64,000 nucleotides of DNA from Myxococcus stipitatus (lineage in GTDB: Bacteria > Myxococcota > Myxococcia > Myxococcales > Myxococcaceae), in assembly GCF_038561935.1 (NCBI RefSeq), contig NZ_CP102770.1, forward strand, positions 8,742,001 through 8,806,000. The letters run 5' to 3'. This document shows, piece by piece, positions 9,264 to 20,127 of this stretch (the stretch's first letter is position 1; each line of letters starts with the position of its first letter). Below the pieces are notes generated by a model. That model searched no databases. It saw only the letters and a list, made by a program, of their open reading frames with translations, and was not told where the DNA came from. A program made the translations under genes and the position numbers.

Positions 9264-9958
9264 CCTCGAGCCCCCGCCGCGTAGCGCGTCGGGTCCGGGA
9301 CGCCCGCCTCCTCGAAGCCCTTCTTGCGCAGCATGCAGCTGTCGCAGCGTCCACAGGCGCCGCCCTGCTCGTCCGGGTCGTAGCAGGAGTGCGTCATGCC
9401 GTAGTCCACGCCCAGGCGCGTGCCCTCGCGGATGATGTCCGCCTTCGACATCCCCGACAGCGGCGCGTGCACGGTGAAGCGCGCGCCCTCCGCGCCGGCC
9501 TTCGTCGCCAGGTTGGCCATCGCCTCGAACGAGCGGATGAACTCCGGCCGGCAGTCCGGATAGCCGCTGTAGTCCACCGCGTTGACGCCGATGTAGAGGT
9601 CCGTGGCGTCCACCACCTCCGCCAGGCCCAGGGCCAGGGAGAGGAACAGCGCGTTGCGCGCGGGCACGTACGTCACGGGGACGCCGTGGCTCATCTCATC
9701 GGCCGGGCGGTCCTTGGGCACGTCGATGTCCGCGGTGAGCGCCGAGCCGCCAATCTGCCGCAGATCGATGCTCACGACGCGGAAGTCCTTCACGCCCATG
9801 ACCCGCGCGACTTCACGCGCCCGCTCCAGCTCCACCGAGTGACGCTGGCCATAGGAGACCGCCAGGCACACCGGCTCGAAGCCCTGGGCCTTCGCCATGG
9901 CCACACACGTCGTCGAGTCCAGGCCGCCCGAGAACAACACCACTGCTCGCTTCGTCAT
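9260..9958 (-). CDS. queC: 7-cyano-7-deazaguanine synthase QueC
   Basis: 232 residues. ATP-dependent conversion of 7-carboxy-7-deazaguanine to preQ0 in queuosine biosynthesis. The PP-loop SGGLDST (10-16) starts the protein, with [28 protein letters not shown] and [18 protein letters not shown] as in QueC. The C-terminal zinc site is Cys ([12 protein letters not shown]) followed by CGRCDSC. The ATG at 9958 shares one base with the upstream lipoprotein stop (TGATG) and the stop overlaps the dipeptidase start. No queD, queE or queF lies in the window, so the other pathway genes are elsewhere. Confidence 0.96.
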   Translation of the reverse strand: MTKRAVVLFSGGLDSTTCVAMAKAQGFEPVCLAVSYGQRHSVELERAREVARVMGVKDFRVVSIDLRQIGGSALTADIDVPKDRPADEMSHGVPVTYVPARNALFLSLALGLAEVVDATDLYIGVNAVDYSGYPDCRPEFIRSFEAMANLATKAGAEGARFTVHAPLSGMSKADIIREGTRLGVDYGMTHSCYDPDEQGGACGRCDSCMLRKKGFEEAGVPDPTRYAAGARG

Positions 9959-10557
9959 CAGTCCCTCCGCACTCCCTGCACCTTGTACGCCGTCTTGCAC
10001 GTGCTGGGAGTACACGTGCAGGGGCCCGGAAGGAAGACGTCCGTCAGCGAGCCACACGCCATGGCCACGTCGTAGCCGTTCTCCGTGGGCCCCGGCGGGC
10101 TGCCGTCCGGCGTGCCTCCGTCGAAGCGCAGGCAATCCCTGTTCAGCTCCCGCGACTGGCTGTCGCTGAAGAGCGTCACCTTGAGCGTCTCTTCAATCTT
10201 CGAGTCCTTGCAGTCGGTGCCGCACGAGGCGCGAGGCGCGGTGGCGCTCAGCGTCGAGTCCACCGTCTGCCCTTCGTACTTCGCGTCCCGGTTGAAGCCC
10301 TGCACGGTGAACCAGCCCACGCCCCCGTCTTCGTTCTTGGAGAACGTGCCCTCGAAGCGGAACACGCCCGCGTCGTCGAGCTGCGCGAACTCCGGCATGG
10401 ACGCATCACAGGTGGTGCCCGCCGGGTCGAGGCGGGCCTCGAACTGGAAGGTGCCCATGAGCTGGTTGCCCGGGTACACGGGGTCCGAGATGCAGGCCAC
10501 CGCCGTCACGACGGCGGCGGCGGGGAGGACAGAGAGGGCGAGGTGCTTCAGGCGCAT
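9958..10557 (-). CDS. Putative lipoprotein upstream of queC
   Basis: 199 residues. A signal sequence ends in a lipobox (VTAVAC, Cys22), giving a mature lipoprotein with several paired Cys (including [17 protein letters not shown]), which suggests disulfides outside the cytoplasm. The family is not recognised. Beta-rich segments such as [11 protein letters not shown] and [23 protein letters not shown] suggest a small beta-sandwich. The stop overlaps the queC start (TGATG), and the gene starts 21 bp downstream of the TPR giant. Confidence 0.7.
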   Translation of the reverse strand: MRLKHLALSVLPAAAVVTAVACISDPVYPGNQLMGTFQFEARLDPAGTTCDASMPEFAQLDDAGVFRFEGTFSKNEDGGVGWFTVQGFNRDAKYEGQTVDSTLSATAPRASCGTDCKDSKIEETLKVTLFSDSQSRELNRDCLRFDGGTPDGSPPGPTENGYDVAMACGSLTDVFLPGPCTCTPSTCKTAYKVQGVRRD

Positions 10558-10578
10558 ACGGCGCGAAAGGCTACACGG

Positions 10579-13500
10579 CTACCCGGCGCCGAGCACGGAA
10601 AGGGCCACGGCCCGGAAGGCGCCTCCGCGAGCGAGCACCGCGCCCACATCCACCCGCGCCGGGTCACTCCCACGCACCTCGGCGTCCAGCCGCGCCAGGA
10701 CCCGCCCCGCCGCGAGCGACGCGGGCACCGCCTGGAAGGCCGTCACCGCGGCGGTCTCGAACCCGGACACCTCACCAGGACGCGAGAGCTTCACGCCAGA
10801 CTCACCCAGCGCCAGGGCCAGCGCGCACAGGTAGCCCAGCTCCACCGAGCCGAAGCACGAGAGGGCACCGGCCCCCAGCACCAGGTCCTCGGCGCTGGCC
10901 AGGTACGCCTCGACGCCGCCCACGGGGTCCACGTTCACCCGAAGCCCGCTCGCGCCCAACGACGAGAGGAGCGGGCGCAGCGCGGCGAACAGTCGCGGGA
11001 AGCGCTCGGCCGTCACCTGCAGCGCGTTCGCGGGGAGCGGATGGTGGAACCCCCCGGGGACGGGCAGCGGCGAGACGTGCGGCGCCGTCGCCGGCGCCGT
11101 GCTGGACGAGAGCGCGGCGCCCACGCCATCCGCCCGCTCGGCGAACTCCACGCGCCCGAGGAGCCGCAGCGCCTCCGCGAAGAGCGTCCAGCCATCCACG
11201 TCCAACGGTGAAGCGCGCAGCAGCTCCGGCCACACCTTCACGGCGAACGGCGCGCCCTCGGGCACGGGCGAGAGGCGCTCGCAGGACAGGCGGAGTCCCT
11301 CGGGGGACAGGACACCCGCGTCGAAGAGCCGCTCGGCGAGCCTCGCCGCGGGCGACACGAGCTGTGCGTCCAGATAGCCGCGCAGGATGGACTCCAGCAC
11401 CACCGGCTCATCGGTGAGCCGCTCGCGCAGGGCCAGGGCCTCTCCGGTGAGACCGCGCTGCTCCGCCAGCCTCGCGCGGCGGGCCAGGCGCTCCTCGGTC
11501 TCCGGCAAGGCCTCCAGCTGCGCGACGGCGTCGGCCACCTGGCCCAGCGCCTCGTAGGCATCCGCCAGTCGCTCGCGATGGGGCGACGCGGCGTCGGGCC
11601 CCTCCTCCACCGTCAGCCGCTCGGCGAGCGACACGAACTCGGCGGGCTGCCGCAGCTCATCCACCAGCGCCAGCAGGTTGCGCAGCGCCGGCATGCAGGA
11701 GGCGTCGGCGGCCAGCGCGCGCTCGAAGGCCGCACGGGCCTCTTCCGGCTTCTCCACCGGGCTGAGCAGCAGCTCGCCCTGCTCCAGGTGCAGCGTGGCG
11801 AGGACTCGCGAGTCCTCCTCCCCGTCGATGAGGCTCGACAGCGTGCGCACGGCGGCCTCGAAGCGGCCCAGCCCCATTTCCAGGGTGTGGCGCTCGCGCA
11901 GCAGCGACTTGCGGCGCGTGCTCCACCCTTCCGCCGCCATGGCCAGCGCTTCCACGCGCGCCGCGTCCGGCAGAGCCCGGACACGCTGGAGCACGGCCTC
12001 CGCGAGTCCCTCGGGGAGCTTCTCCAGCCCCGGCAGCAGCAGCGTGAGCCGCGCGGCGAAGGAGGCGTCCGAGGACAGCTCGTCCAGGGCACGCAGGCGC
12101 GGGAGCAGCGAGGCGTCCGCGGAGCGAAGCACCTCGTCGCGCAGCGCCACGGCGAACGCCAGGTCACGCGGGGCGGACAGGGCAGCGAGCTCCAGCAAGC
12201 CCTCCGCGTCCCCTTCCGCGCGCAGCCCATCCGCGAGCGCGGAGGCATGGGCGGTGTCCGCGTCCGGGTTGGCCGCCAGCGCCCAAAGCGCCTCGCGAGT
12301 GCGCGCGGCATCTCCGGCCTGCGCGGCCATGGCCAGCGCGTCCGTCAGCTCTCCCGCGGCCATCGCGGGCGCGAAGCCCACCTCGAGCGCCCGCGTGAAG
12401 GCGCCCAGCCGGCCAAAGCGCTCCGCGAGCTCCGAGGGCGGGAGCATGTCCGGCGCCTCGGTGGCGATGCGCTCGATGACCTCCAGCGCGTCGCCGTGGG
12501 CACCCGCCTTCTCCCAGAGGTCGGCCGCCTCCAGCAGCAGCGGCGGACGCTCCTCCGGCGAGGCCAGCCGCGCCGCTTGCAGCAGCGACTGCGCGGCCCG
12601 AGGCGCGTCACCCGACGCACGATACAGATGGGCGACCCGCAGCGAGGCGTCCACATCCGGCTCGGTCGCCGCCGCGGCCTTCGCCGCCTTCAGCGCCTCC
12701 GGCAGACGGCCCGCGCTCTCGAAGTCCCTCGCGGCGGACAGCAGGAGCACCAGCCGCTCACGGCCCGTGCTCAGCTCCGCGCGCGCCACCCGGACCTCGG
12801 CGCGGCGCGCGGGCCCGTCGCTCGACAGCTTCTCCAGCTCCTCGAGCGCGACGGCGTAGCCGGCCCCCGAGGTGCCGCGCTCCACCACCGCCTCCAGCAC
12901 CTCGCGAGCCCGCGAGGACTGGTCCGCCTCGCGCAGCAGCGCGGCCAGCTCCAGCCGCGCCAGGGCCGCCTCGTCCGCGTCCTCCAGACGCGGCACCAAC
13001 TGCTCCAGCGCCTCGCGCAGCCGCGCCGTCTCGTGCCGCTCGCGAAGGCCCGTCACCAGGGCCTTGAGCGCGGTGACGTCCTCGGGCGCGGCCTCCGCCG
13101 CGCGCTGCGTGAGGTCCCAGGCCGCGTCCAGGTCCGCGAGCGACTCGGCGGCCACCGTCGCGGCGGCCAACAGCAGCTCCGCGGCGCGAGAGCCTCCCGC
13201 CGCCTCCGCGCCGGACTCGTACACCGCCAGCAGGTCGCCATGGCGGCCCATCGCACGCAGGCCCGCCACCGCGCGGTCGATGACCGAGGCATCGGCGGGG
13301 CGCAGCTTCGCCAACGGCAAGAGCGCGTCGATGGCGTCCTTCGGGTCGTCGAAGAGGTCCGCCGCGCGGCGGTACAGCACCTCCGCCGTCGCCGAGTCCT
13401 CGGCCCTGCGCGCGAGCTGCAACGAAGCGCGGTACAGGCCCGGCGCGTTGCCCGTGCGCGAGTGGACCTCCGCCAGCAGCGACAGCGCCTCGCGTCCGCG

Positions 13501-16500
13501 CTCGCTGTCCGGCTCCAGCGCCACCACCGACTCGAAGGCGTCCGCCGCGTCGTGGTACGCGTTCGCGCCCAGCGAGGCATGGCCCAGCCGCAGCCACGTG
13601 CGCGCGCGCACGGCCAGGGGCAGCGCGTCTCCACCGGCCGACAGCAGGCGCCGGTCATACGGGCGCGCGGCGGCGGGGCCACCACTCTGTGCGGCCAGCT
13701 CCGCTCGCGCGGACAGCGCCTCCACGTCCTGGCCCGCGTTGGCCAGGTACGCGTCGAAGGCCTCCGCGGCCAGCAGTGCCTCGCCCGCGTCGAGCAGGCG
13801 GGTGGCTCGCTCGCGCCAAAGCGGCAGCGCCTCCTCGAGAGGAAGGGCGGCGGCGCGCTGGGCCAGCAGCTCCGACAAGCGGCGCACGTCTCCGGCCGCG
13901 CGCTCGCGCACGCGCTCGAAGGCCTCCGCGCTCGCGGGGCTCAGCTCGAAGGCGCGGTCCTCGCACAAGAGCGCGCGCTCCCGGGCACCCGCCGCCAGGA
14001 AGGCTCGCGCGGCGGCGAGGTAGCTGGCCGCCGCGTCCGCGTCCTTCTGGCGCTGGGCCCGGCGCAGCATCAGCTCCGCGAGCGACTGCGGGTCCCCCGT
14101 CTGCTCCAGGAAGTCCCGGTGACGGGTGAAGACGGGCTCGCGGAAGGGGTCGGCCTCCAGCAGCACCGCGTCGAACTCGGCGGCGTCCGCGTGCCGCTTC
14201 ACCTCGTGCAGCAGCTCCGCGGCCTGCGCGGTGAGGTCCAGGTCGTCGGGCCGCGCGGAGCGCGCGGCGATGAAGGCCGCGGCGGCCGCGTCCGGACGTC
14301 CCGCCCTGTCGCGATAGAGCACGGCCGCGCGCTGCAGCAGCTCCGCGCGCCGCTCGGTGTCCGCCTCGCTCTCGGCGCACTCCTCGTACCAGGCGGCCAG
14401 CTCCGCGAGACGGCCCTCGCGCTCCAGCAGCCGGGCCAGCAGCGCCTCGGCCTCGTCGAGCGAGCGGTCCTGTCGCAGTGCTCCGCGCAGGAAGCGCTCC
14501 GCCTCCTCCACGTCGGAGAGTACGCCCAGGTGCAGCTTCGCCAGCCGGAGCCGCAGCGAGGCCGCCTCCTTCGCGTCCTCCAGCAGCGGCAGCGCGCGCT
14601 CCAGCCAGAGCGCCTCCGCTTCGGCGTCGTCCCGGCGCTCGGCCAGCGCGGCGCCCAGCCTCGCGGTGCCCAGGTCCGCCGCCAGCGAGAAGGCCCGGTC
14701 CAGCGCGCTCTCCGCCGCGGGCAGGTCCAGCTTCACGTCGCGCAGCAGCTCCGCGCGCCGACGCTCACACGCGGCGGCCTCCGGTGCGCGGCCGCGCGAC
14801 TGCAACAGGTCCCGCGCGTCCGCCAGCGCCCGCAGCGCCTCGTCCGCGCGCCCGGTGTTCTCCGCGAGCCGGGCCTCTTCTTCGTACGCGGCCAGCGCCC
14901 CCGCCACGTCGCCCATCTGGAGGCTCAGCGCGGACACCTGGCGCAGCTCCGTGAGCAGCTCCAGCGAGCGGCCCGTCTCGCGGTAGAGCGCCGCGAGCTG
15001 GAGGCGCAGCGGCAGCGGCGACGACGCCATCTGCGCGGCGCGGGTCAGCAGCGAGGCCGCGACACCCGCGTCGGCGAGCGAGGCGCGCGACTTCTCCGCG
15101 AGCACCACCAGCCGCCGCACCGTGTCGTCGGAAGGCGCCAGCGCCAGCGCGTGGGTGACCCGCACCTCGAACGCGCCGCGCGGGTCGTCCTTCTCCAGCA
15201 GCGCGGAGAGCCGTTGCACGGCGGGCTCGCTCAGCGGACGCTCGACGAGCAGCTTCCGGTACGCGCTCACCGCGCGCTTCGTCTCACCCGCGCTCTCCGC
15301 CAGGTCGCCCAGTCGCAGCCACGTCGACTCGGCCACGTCGGGGGTCGCCGCGAAGTCCACCGTCGCGGCCAGCGTCTCCTGAAGCGGGAGGGCCTCCACC
15401 ACCGCGCCCCGCAGGTAGAGCAGCTCGGCCAGCGAGGCCAGCTCCTCTCCTCGCGCGGGGACCAGGGCGTGCGCCTTGCGCGCCAGCTTCAGCGCGCGGT
15501 CCAGGTCCTGGGCCTCACGCGCGTGCGCCGCGCCCTCACGCAAGAGCGCGGCGGCCTCGGTCGTCCCGGCGCTCTCGGCGGCGGTCTCCAGCAGGGCCGC
15601 GGCCTCACGCAGCTCGCCGCGTCCCGCCACCAGCGACACCAACTGGCGTCGCGCCTGTGCATCGCCCGGGGCGAAGCGCAGAGCCTGCCGCAGCGCCGCC
15701 TCGGCGGGAGCGGGCTGGCCCAGTCGCTCCAGATAGAGCGACGCCAGCTCCGAGTACATCCGCGCGGACTCGGCGGCGCCCGCGTGAGGGGCCTCCGCGG
15801 AGAGCAGCTCCGCCAACGCGCCCCAGTCCTCCAGCGAGCGCAGGGCACGCTGCAAGGACGCGGTGGCCTTCGCATGACGAGGCGCCAGCGCCAGCGCGGC
15901 CTCCAGGCTCTCACGCACCTCCGCGAGCTTCCCGGCCGCCTCCAGCAACGAAGCCCGCGCGAGCAGCGCCTCCACGCGACGAGGCGTGGGCCCCTGGCGC
16001 GAGGCCTCCGCGAGCGCGGCGGCCTCCTCGTCCGGACGCTCATCGCGACGCGCGAGGTCCGCCAGGGCGAAGTACGCATCGCAGCGCTCCGTCTCCGACG
16101 GCTCCAAGGCCACGGCCACGGTCAGCGCCTCGCGCGCCAGCTCCCGCGAGTCCTTCTCCGTCAGCACGCCGGCCAGCGCGAGCAGCCGCTCCCGGGCACG
16201 CGTCGCCAGCCGGGCATCCGCGCTCACCGCGCGACGCCATACTTCCAGCTCCCCCGCGTCGTCCTGCGACTCGCGAGCCAGCTCCGCCAGCGCGAGCAGC
16301 AGCGGCGCCGGACGGCGGGCCAGGCTCGCCGCCTCGGAGAAGTCATCGCGCGCGGCGGGAGTCCGACCGGAGGCGCGATGCAGCACCGCACGACGCGCGA
16401 GCAGCTCCGCGCGGTCCTCCCCCGTCGAGGACGCCACGAGTGCGCCGAGCAACTCCAGACGCTCGGCCTCTTCGTCGGCGGAGCCCGTGCCCGGAGGCGG

Positions 16501-19500
16501 CAGCAGGTCGAGCAGCGCTTGCGCCGCCCAGGTGTCGTGCGGCTCCTCCAGCCTCAAGCTGCGCAGCGAGTCCACCGCCGCGCCCGCGCGGCCGAGGCCC
16601 AGCGACAACTCCGCCAGCTCGCGACGCGCCGCGCGCCGAGGCTCCCCCGACAGCCGGGGCCACAGCTCCACCAGCAGGTCCGCCAGGGCCTCGCGAGCGC
16701 CCGCCTTGCGGTGCAGGTTGGCCAGCTCCACGCGGGCGTCCAGGTCCTCCGGGACGCGGATGCAGTACTCGGCCAGCAGTCGACGCGCGGAGTCCGTCCG
16801 CCCCGCGCGCACGGCGGCGCTCGCGGCCTTGCGAGTCAGCGCCACCCGCTCCGCTTCCCGGGGCGCGTCCGCGTCCACGGGAGGCAGTGCCAGCACCGCT
16901 TCGAAGTCTTCCAGCGCCGCGCGGGCATCGGTCGGCAGGCGCAGCTCACCGCGCCGCTGCCGCGCGGGCGCGAAGGTCGCATCGCGCTCCAGCGACTCGG
17001 CGAGGAACACCTCTTCGCGGCTGGTGCCCGCCGCCAGGAGCGACGCGCGGAAGAGCAGCTTCGCGCCAGCGCGGGCCTCGGGCACGAGCACGGCCCGGCG
17101 CGCGTACAGCCTCGCGGCCTCCAGCTTCTCGCCCCGCTCCAGCTCCAGCTCGGCCAGCGACTCCAGCACCTCGGCGGCCAGCGGCCCCTGAGGACTCGCC
17201 TCCAGCGCCGCCGCCAGCCGCAGCAGCGCGGCGGACTTCTCGCCCCGCTCCAGCAGCGCACGGGCGCTCTGGAGGAACAGGGGCGCGGCCTCCTCGGCGC
17301 GCTCGGCCCCCATGAGCGCCTGCGCGCGGCCCGCCCACAGCTCGGCCAGGGCCTGCGTCTCGCCCGCCTCCGTGTAGAGCGACTCCAGCCGCGCGGCCAG
17401 CGCATCGTCCAGGCGGCGAAGCGGCAGCGCCTGCGCATACGCGGCGATGGCGCCCTCGCGGTCTCCGAGCATCTCGCACGCGCGACCCAACCGGGCGCGC
17501 ACGTCCGCCAGCTTCTCCGGCGCGGCGGTGCGAGGCAGCGTCGACAGCAGCGACTCCAGCGCCTTGCGCGCGTGCTCCGGACGCTCGCAGCGCAGGGACA
17601 GGTCCGCCAGGTCCAGCAGCACCGCGGAGTCAGGCGCCAGTCGCGCCGCCTTCTCCAGCGCCACCAGCGCGTCACCCACCCGGCCCAGGCGGGCCTCCAG
17701 CACTCCCGCCAGCTCACGCAGCGCCGCCGCCGCGAGCCGCTTGTCGCCTTGCGCCTCCGCCACCCGCGCGCGCTCCTCCAGCGCCACGGCGAGCCCCGCC
17801 ATGTCCGCGCGCTTGCGCTGCAGGGCACACAGCTCGCCCAACGCGGGCAGGTCATCCGGCTCCGCGCGCAGCACTTCCTGGAGGGAGTGCACCGCCAGGT
17901 CCAGGTCGAAGGCCAGGTCGCGCGCGGCCACCGCGAGGCGGCGGTACTTCTGCGCGCGCTCCTTCACGTCCTGCGCCAGCCGAGCCAGCGCGGACAGGCA
18001 CCGCGTCAGCAGCGGGCCGTCACGACGGGCCTCGGCCAGGGCGAGGAGGGACTCCAGCGCGGGCCGATGGTCCGCGTCCGCCTCCAGCGCGAGCAGCAAC
18101 AGCCGCTCCGCCTTCTCCGGCTGCTGGAGCCGCCCACGGAACAGCTCTCCCGCCTCCGCCCAGGACGCGGCCCTCTTGGCGGGCTCCTCCTGGAGCGCGG
18201 CGGACTTCTCCAGCGCATCGGCCAGCTCCAGCGCCTTCCCGGTGATGCGGAAGTACGGGACCAGCTCCTCCAACGCCACCGCGTCGCGAGGGTCCAGCGC
18301 CAGCGCGGACTCCAGGTGCTCACGCGCCCGCGCCGGGTCTCCCAACCGCGAGCGGTACAGCCGCGCCAGCGCGTGGTGGCTCGAGTGCGCGGCACGCCGA
18401 ATCCCCTCCGAGCGAGGCGCCGGTCCCGCCAGCTCCAGCGCCTGCTGGTAGCCCGCGAGCGCCTCCTGCAACCGGCCCAGGCCCTCCGCCACGCGAGCGG
18501 CGGCGAACAGCGGCTCGGGCTCGCCCGGCAGGAGCGACACCGCCTCGCGGTAGCGCAGCAGCGCGTTCTCCGCCTGCTTCAGGCCCTCTTCCCACACGCG
18601 GCCGGCCATCAGGTCGGCATGGCCCACCCGGTCCAGCTCGTGCCGGGCCATCGACACTTCGCGCAGGCGGTCCAGCGCCTTCAGCGCGCGAAGGTGCTCA
18701 CCGCCGCGATGGCACAGCTCACCCAGGAGCAGCAGCGCATCCGGCTGGTCCGGGGACAACCGCAGCGCCGCCTCGCAGTGCAGGCGAGCCCCGGCGATGT
18801 CGTCCTCCGTCTGCGCGCACAGCCGCGCCAGATGCACATGTGCATCCGCGGCCTCATGTGGATCTCTCGCGAGTGCCGCGAGCCGACGATAGGCCCGCAC
18901 CGCGCCCGCCCTGTCGCGCGCCTGGTCCGACGCACGCGCCAGCGCCTTCAGCGAAGGCAGGTGGTCCGGCTTCAGGCCGAGCAGCTCATGCAGCGCCTTC
19001 ACCGCCACCTGCGGCGCGGTGTCGCGAGAGCAGCGCGCGGCGGCCTCGGCCGAGAAGAACGCAGCGGCCTCTTCCGACGTGCGACGCGCGAGCGCACACA
19101 GCGCCAGATAGCGCTCCGCGGCGCGGGCTCCTTCACCGCGACGCTCGCGCACCACGGCCTCGCCCCACAGCGCCGCGGGGCTCCTATCGCGCCTGCGCTG
19201 GAGCGTGGCGGCCACATCCAACGCCAGCTCGTGCGCCTGAGGGTCCGCCACCAGCAGCGACAAGAGCCGCTCCGCGGCGAACGGATGCGCGTCCTGCGCG
19301 TCCCCCGCCTGGAGGTACAGCCGCCGGGCCTCGGCCAGTCGCCCCTGCGCGACGAGCGACTCCGCGTCCGCGAAGGCCCGCGCACCCTCCAACGTCAGCA
19401 GCAGCTCCTCGTCCGGCGCCGACGGCGGAGGCAGTCCCCCCGCGGCGAAGCGCAGACGAAGCCCCGTGCTGGAGACCTCCGCGGCGGACAGGCGCGCGGT

Positions 19501-20127
19501 GTCCAGCGACGGCATCTTGTAGCCACGGCTCACCGCCGCGAGCTGACACAGCGCCGGCAGCACGCGCGTGCTGAAGCCCGTGGCGCCGCGTGCCTCCACC
19601 TCCGGAACCAGCGCCAGTGCACCCACCGCGGCGGACAAGAGCCCCGGCACCTGCACCGACGGCGTGGAGGAAAACCCGTAGAGCCGCACGTCGTACAAGT
19701 AGACGGCGAGCTTCTCGCCATCCGCGTCGAAGGCGACCTTGAACGTGAAGGGCGTGCGCTCCGGCGCGGGCAGCCGGCCCTGTCCCTCCAGGTAGCCCGG
19801 GCGGAAGTGCAGTCGCACCTCCTCGAGCCCCGCCAGGCGTCCCGCCAGCTCCGCCACCCGCCGCGTCACCAGGTCCGCGTCGACGGACAGCTCCAGGAAA
19901 CCAAAGTGCAGCTTCTTGCGCTGATAACGCGTAGCCCCGGCACTGACGTTGAAGGGGAAGCTGACGTCCGGAATCTGGAGCGCGAAGTCGGAGATGCGCA
20001 GCCCCGGCATCACCTCCAGCGCGGGGAACCCCACGAAGGCCCTGCGGTCCAGCAGGCGCAGCTCGGGCGCGGCGGCGCGCGCATCGGGCGCCACGGTGGG
20101 CTTGGGGGAGTCACTCTCGTTGGCCAT
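10579..20127 (-). CDS. Giant TPR-repeat protein (3182 residues)
   Basis: No signal peptide or membrane segment is visible, so it is probably cytoplasmic. Residues about 20-240 form a non-TPR, beta-rich N-terminal domain (LRISDFALQIPDVSFPFNVS, ATRYQRKKLHFGFLELSVDADLV, LAVYLYDVRLYGFSSTPSVQ), reminiscent of lipid-binding beta folds but unassigned. From about residue 260 nearly the whole protein is Ala/Leu/Arg/Glu-rich helical pairs with TPR spacing and the W/L-G-Y-A-F-A-P-like positions (for example ALLRYREAVSLLPGEPEPLFAAARVAEGLG). A shorter compact C-terminal domain (about 3000-3182) follows a Pro-rich hinge. TPR arrays scaffold protein complexes. It is transcribed away from the Ser/Thr kinase across a 45-bp gap. 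The long open frame on the opposite strand is a base-composition shadow. Confidence 0.85.
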   Translation of the reverse strand: MANESDSPKPTVAPDARAAAPELRLLDRRAFVGFPALEVMPGLRISDFALQIPDVSFPFNVSAGATRYQRKKLHFGFLELSVDADLVTRRVAELAGRLAGLEEVRLHFRPGYLEGQGRLPAPERTPFTFKVAFDADGEKLAVYLYDVRLYGFSSTPSVQVPGLLSAAVGALALVPEVEARGATGFSTRVLPALCQLAAVSRGYKMPSLDTARLSAAEVSSTGLRLRFAAGGLPPPSAPDEELLLTLEGARAFADAESLVAQGRLAEARRLYLQAGDAQDAHPFAAERLLSLLVADPQAHELALDVAATLQRRRDRSPAALWGEAVVRERRGEGARAAERYLALCALARRTSEEAAAFFSAEAAARCSRDTAPQVAVKALHELLGLKPDHLPSLKALARASDQARDRAGAVRAYRRLAALARDPHEAADAHVHLARLCAQTEDDIAGARLHCEAALRLSPDQPDALLLLGELCHRGGEHLRALKALDRLREVSMARHELDRVGHADLMAGRVWEEGLKQAENALLRYREAVSLLPGEPEPLFAAARVAEGLGRLQEALAGYQQALELAGPAPRSEGIRRAAHSSHHALARLYRSRLGDPARAREHLESALALDPRDAVALEELVPYFRITGKALELADALEKSAALQEEPAKRAASWAEAGELFRGRLQQPEKAERLLLLALEADADHRPALESLLALAEARRDGPLLTRCLSALARLAQDVKERAQKYRRLAVAARDLAFDLDLAVHSLQEVLRAEPDDLPALGELCALQRKRADMAGLAVALEERARVAEAQGDKRLAAAALRELAGVLEARLGRVGDALVALEKAARLAPDSAVLLDLADLSLRCERPEHARKALESLLSTLPRTAAPEKLADVRARLGRACEMLGDREGAIAAYAQALPLRRLDDALAARLESLYTEAGETQALAELWAGRAQALMGAERAEEAAPLFLQSARALLERGEKSAALLRLAAALEASPQGPLAAEVLESLAELELERGEKLEAARLYARRAVLVPEARAGAKLLFRASLLAAGTSREEVFLAESLERDATFAPARQRRGELRLPTDARAALEDFEAVLALPPVDADAPREAERVALTRKAASAAVRAGRTDSARRLLAEYCIRVPEDLDARVELANLHRKAGAREALADLLVELWPRLSGEPRRAARRELAELSLGLGRAGAAVDSLRSLRLEEPHDTWAAQALLDLLPPPGTGSADEEAERLELLGALVASSTGEDRAELLARRAVLHRASGRTPAARDDFSEAASLARRPAPLLLALAELARESQDDAGELEVWRRAVSADARLATRARERLLALAGVLTEKDSRELAREALTVAVALEPSETERCDAYFALADLARRDERPDEEAAALAEASRQGPTPRRVEALLARASLLEAAGKLAEVRESLEAALALAPRHAKATASLQRALRSLEDWGALAELLSAEAPHAGAAESARMYSELASLYLERLGQPAPAEAALRQALRFAPGDAQARRQLVSLVAGRGELREAAALLETAAESAGTTEAAALLREGAAHAREAQDLDRALKLARKAHALVPARGEELASLAELLYLRGAVVEALPLQETLAATVDFAATPDVAESTWLRLGDLAESAGETKRAVSAYRKLLVERPLSEPAVQRLSALLEKDDPRGAFEVRVTHALALAPSDDTVRRLVVLAEKSRASLADAGVAASLLTRAAQMASSPLPLRLQLAALYRETGRSLELLTELRQVSALSLQMGDVAGALAAYEEEARLAENTGRADEALRALADARDLLQSRGRAPEAAACERRRAELLRDVKLDLPAAESALDRAFSLAADLGTARLGAALAERRDDAEAEALWLERALPLLEDAKEAASLRLRLAKLHLGVLSDVEEAERFLRGALRQDRSLDEAEALLARLLEREGRLAELAAWYEECAESEADTERRAELLQRAAVLYRDRAGRPDAAAAAFIAARSARPDDLDLTAQAAELLHEVKRHADAAEFDAVLLEADPFREPVFTRHRDFLEQTGDPQSLAELMLRRAQRQKDADAAASYLAAARAFLAAGARERALLCEDRAFELSPASAEAFERVRERAAGDVRRLSELLAQRAAALPLEEALPLWRERATRLLDAGEALLAAEAFDAYLANAGQDVEALSARAELAAQSGGPAAARPYDRRLLSAGGDALPLAVRARTWLRLGHASLGANAYHDAADAFESVVALEPDSERGREALSLLAEVHSRTGNAPGLYRASLQLARRAEDSATAEVLYRRAADLFDDPKDAIDALLPLAKLRPADASVIDRAVAGLRAMGRHGDLLAVYESGAEAAGGSRAAELLLAAATVAAESLADLDAAWDLTQRAAEAAPEDVTALKALVTGLRERHETARLREALEQLVPRLEDADEAALARLELAALLREADQSSRAREVLEAVVERGTSGAGYAVALEELEKLSSDGPARRAEVRVARAELSTGRERLVLLLSAARDFESAGRLPEALKAAKAAAATEPDVDASLRVAHLYRASGDAPRAAQSLLQAARLASPEERPPLLLEAADLWEKAGAHGDALEVIERIATEAPDMLPPSELAERFGRLGAFTRALEVGFAPAMAAGELTDALAMAAQAGDAARTREALWALAANPDADTAHASALADGLRAEGDAEGLLELAALSAPRDLAFAVALRDEVLRSADASLLPRLRALDELSSDASFAARLTLLLPGLEKLPEGLAEAVLQRVRALPDAARVEALAMAAEGWSTRRKSLLRERHTLEMGLGRFEAAVRTLSSLIDGEEDSRVLATLHLEQGELLLSPVEKPEEARAAFERALAADASCMPALRNLLALVDELRQPAEFVSLAERLTVEEGPDAASPHRERLADAYEALGQVADAVAQLEALPETEERLARRARLAEQRGLTGEALALRERLTDEPVVLESILRGYLDAQLVSPAARLAERLFDAGVLSPEGLRLSCERLSPVPEGAPFAVKVWPELLRASPLDVDGWTLFAEALRLLGRVEFAERADGVGAALSSSTAPATAPHVSPLPVPGGFHHPLPANALQVTAERFPRLFAALRPLLSSLGASGLRVNVDPVGGVEAYLASAEDLVLGAGALSCFGSVELGYLCALALALGESGVKLSRPGEVSGFETAAVTAFQAVPASLAAGRVLARLDAEVRGSDPARVDVGAVLARGGAFRAVALSVLGAG

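Noticed and set aside
11578-20127. Open reading frame of over 2800 codons on the plus strand opposite the TPR giant, running in frame into the kinase gene
   Set aside because: Its product is Arg/Gln/His-rich with no domain until the kinase starts. The minus-strand frame has clear TPR pattern. High G+C keeps the antisense frame open.
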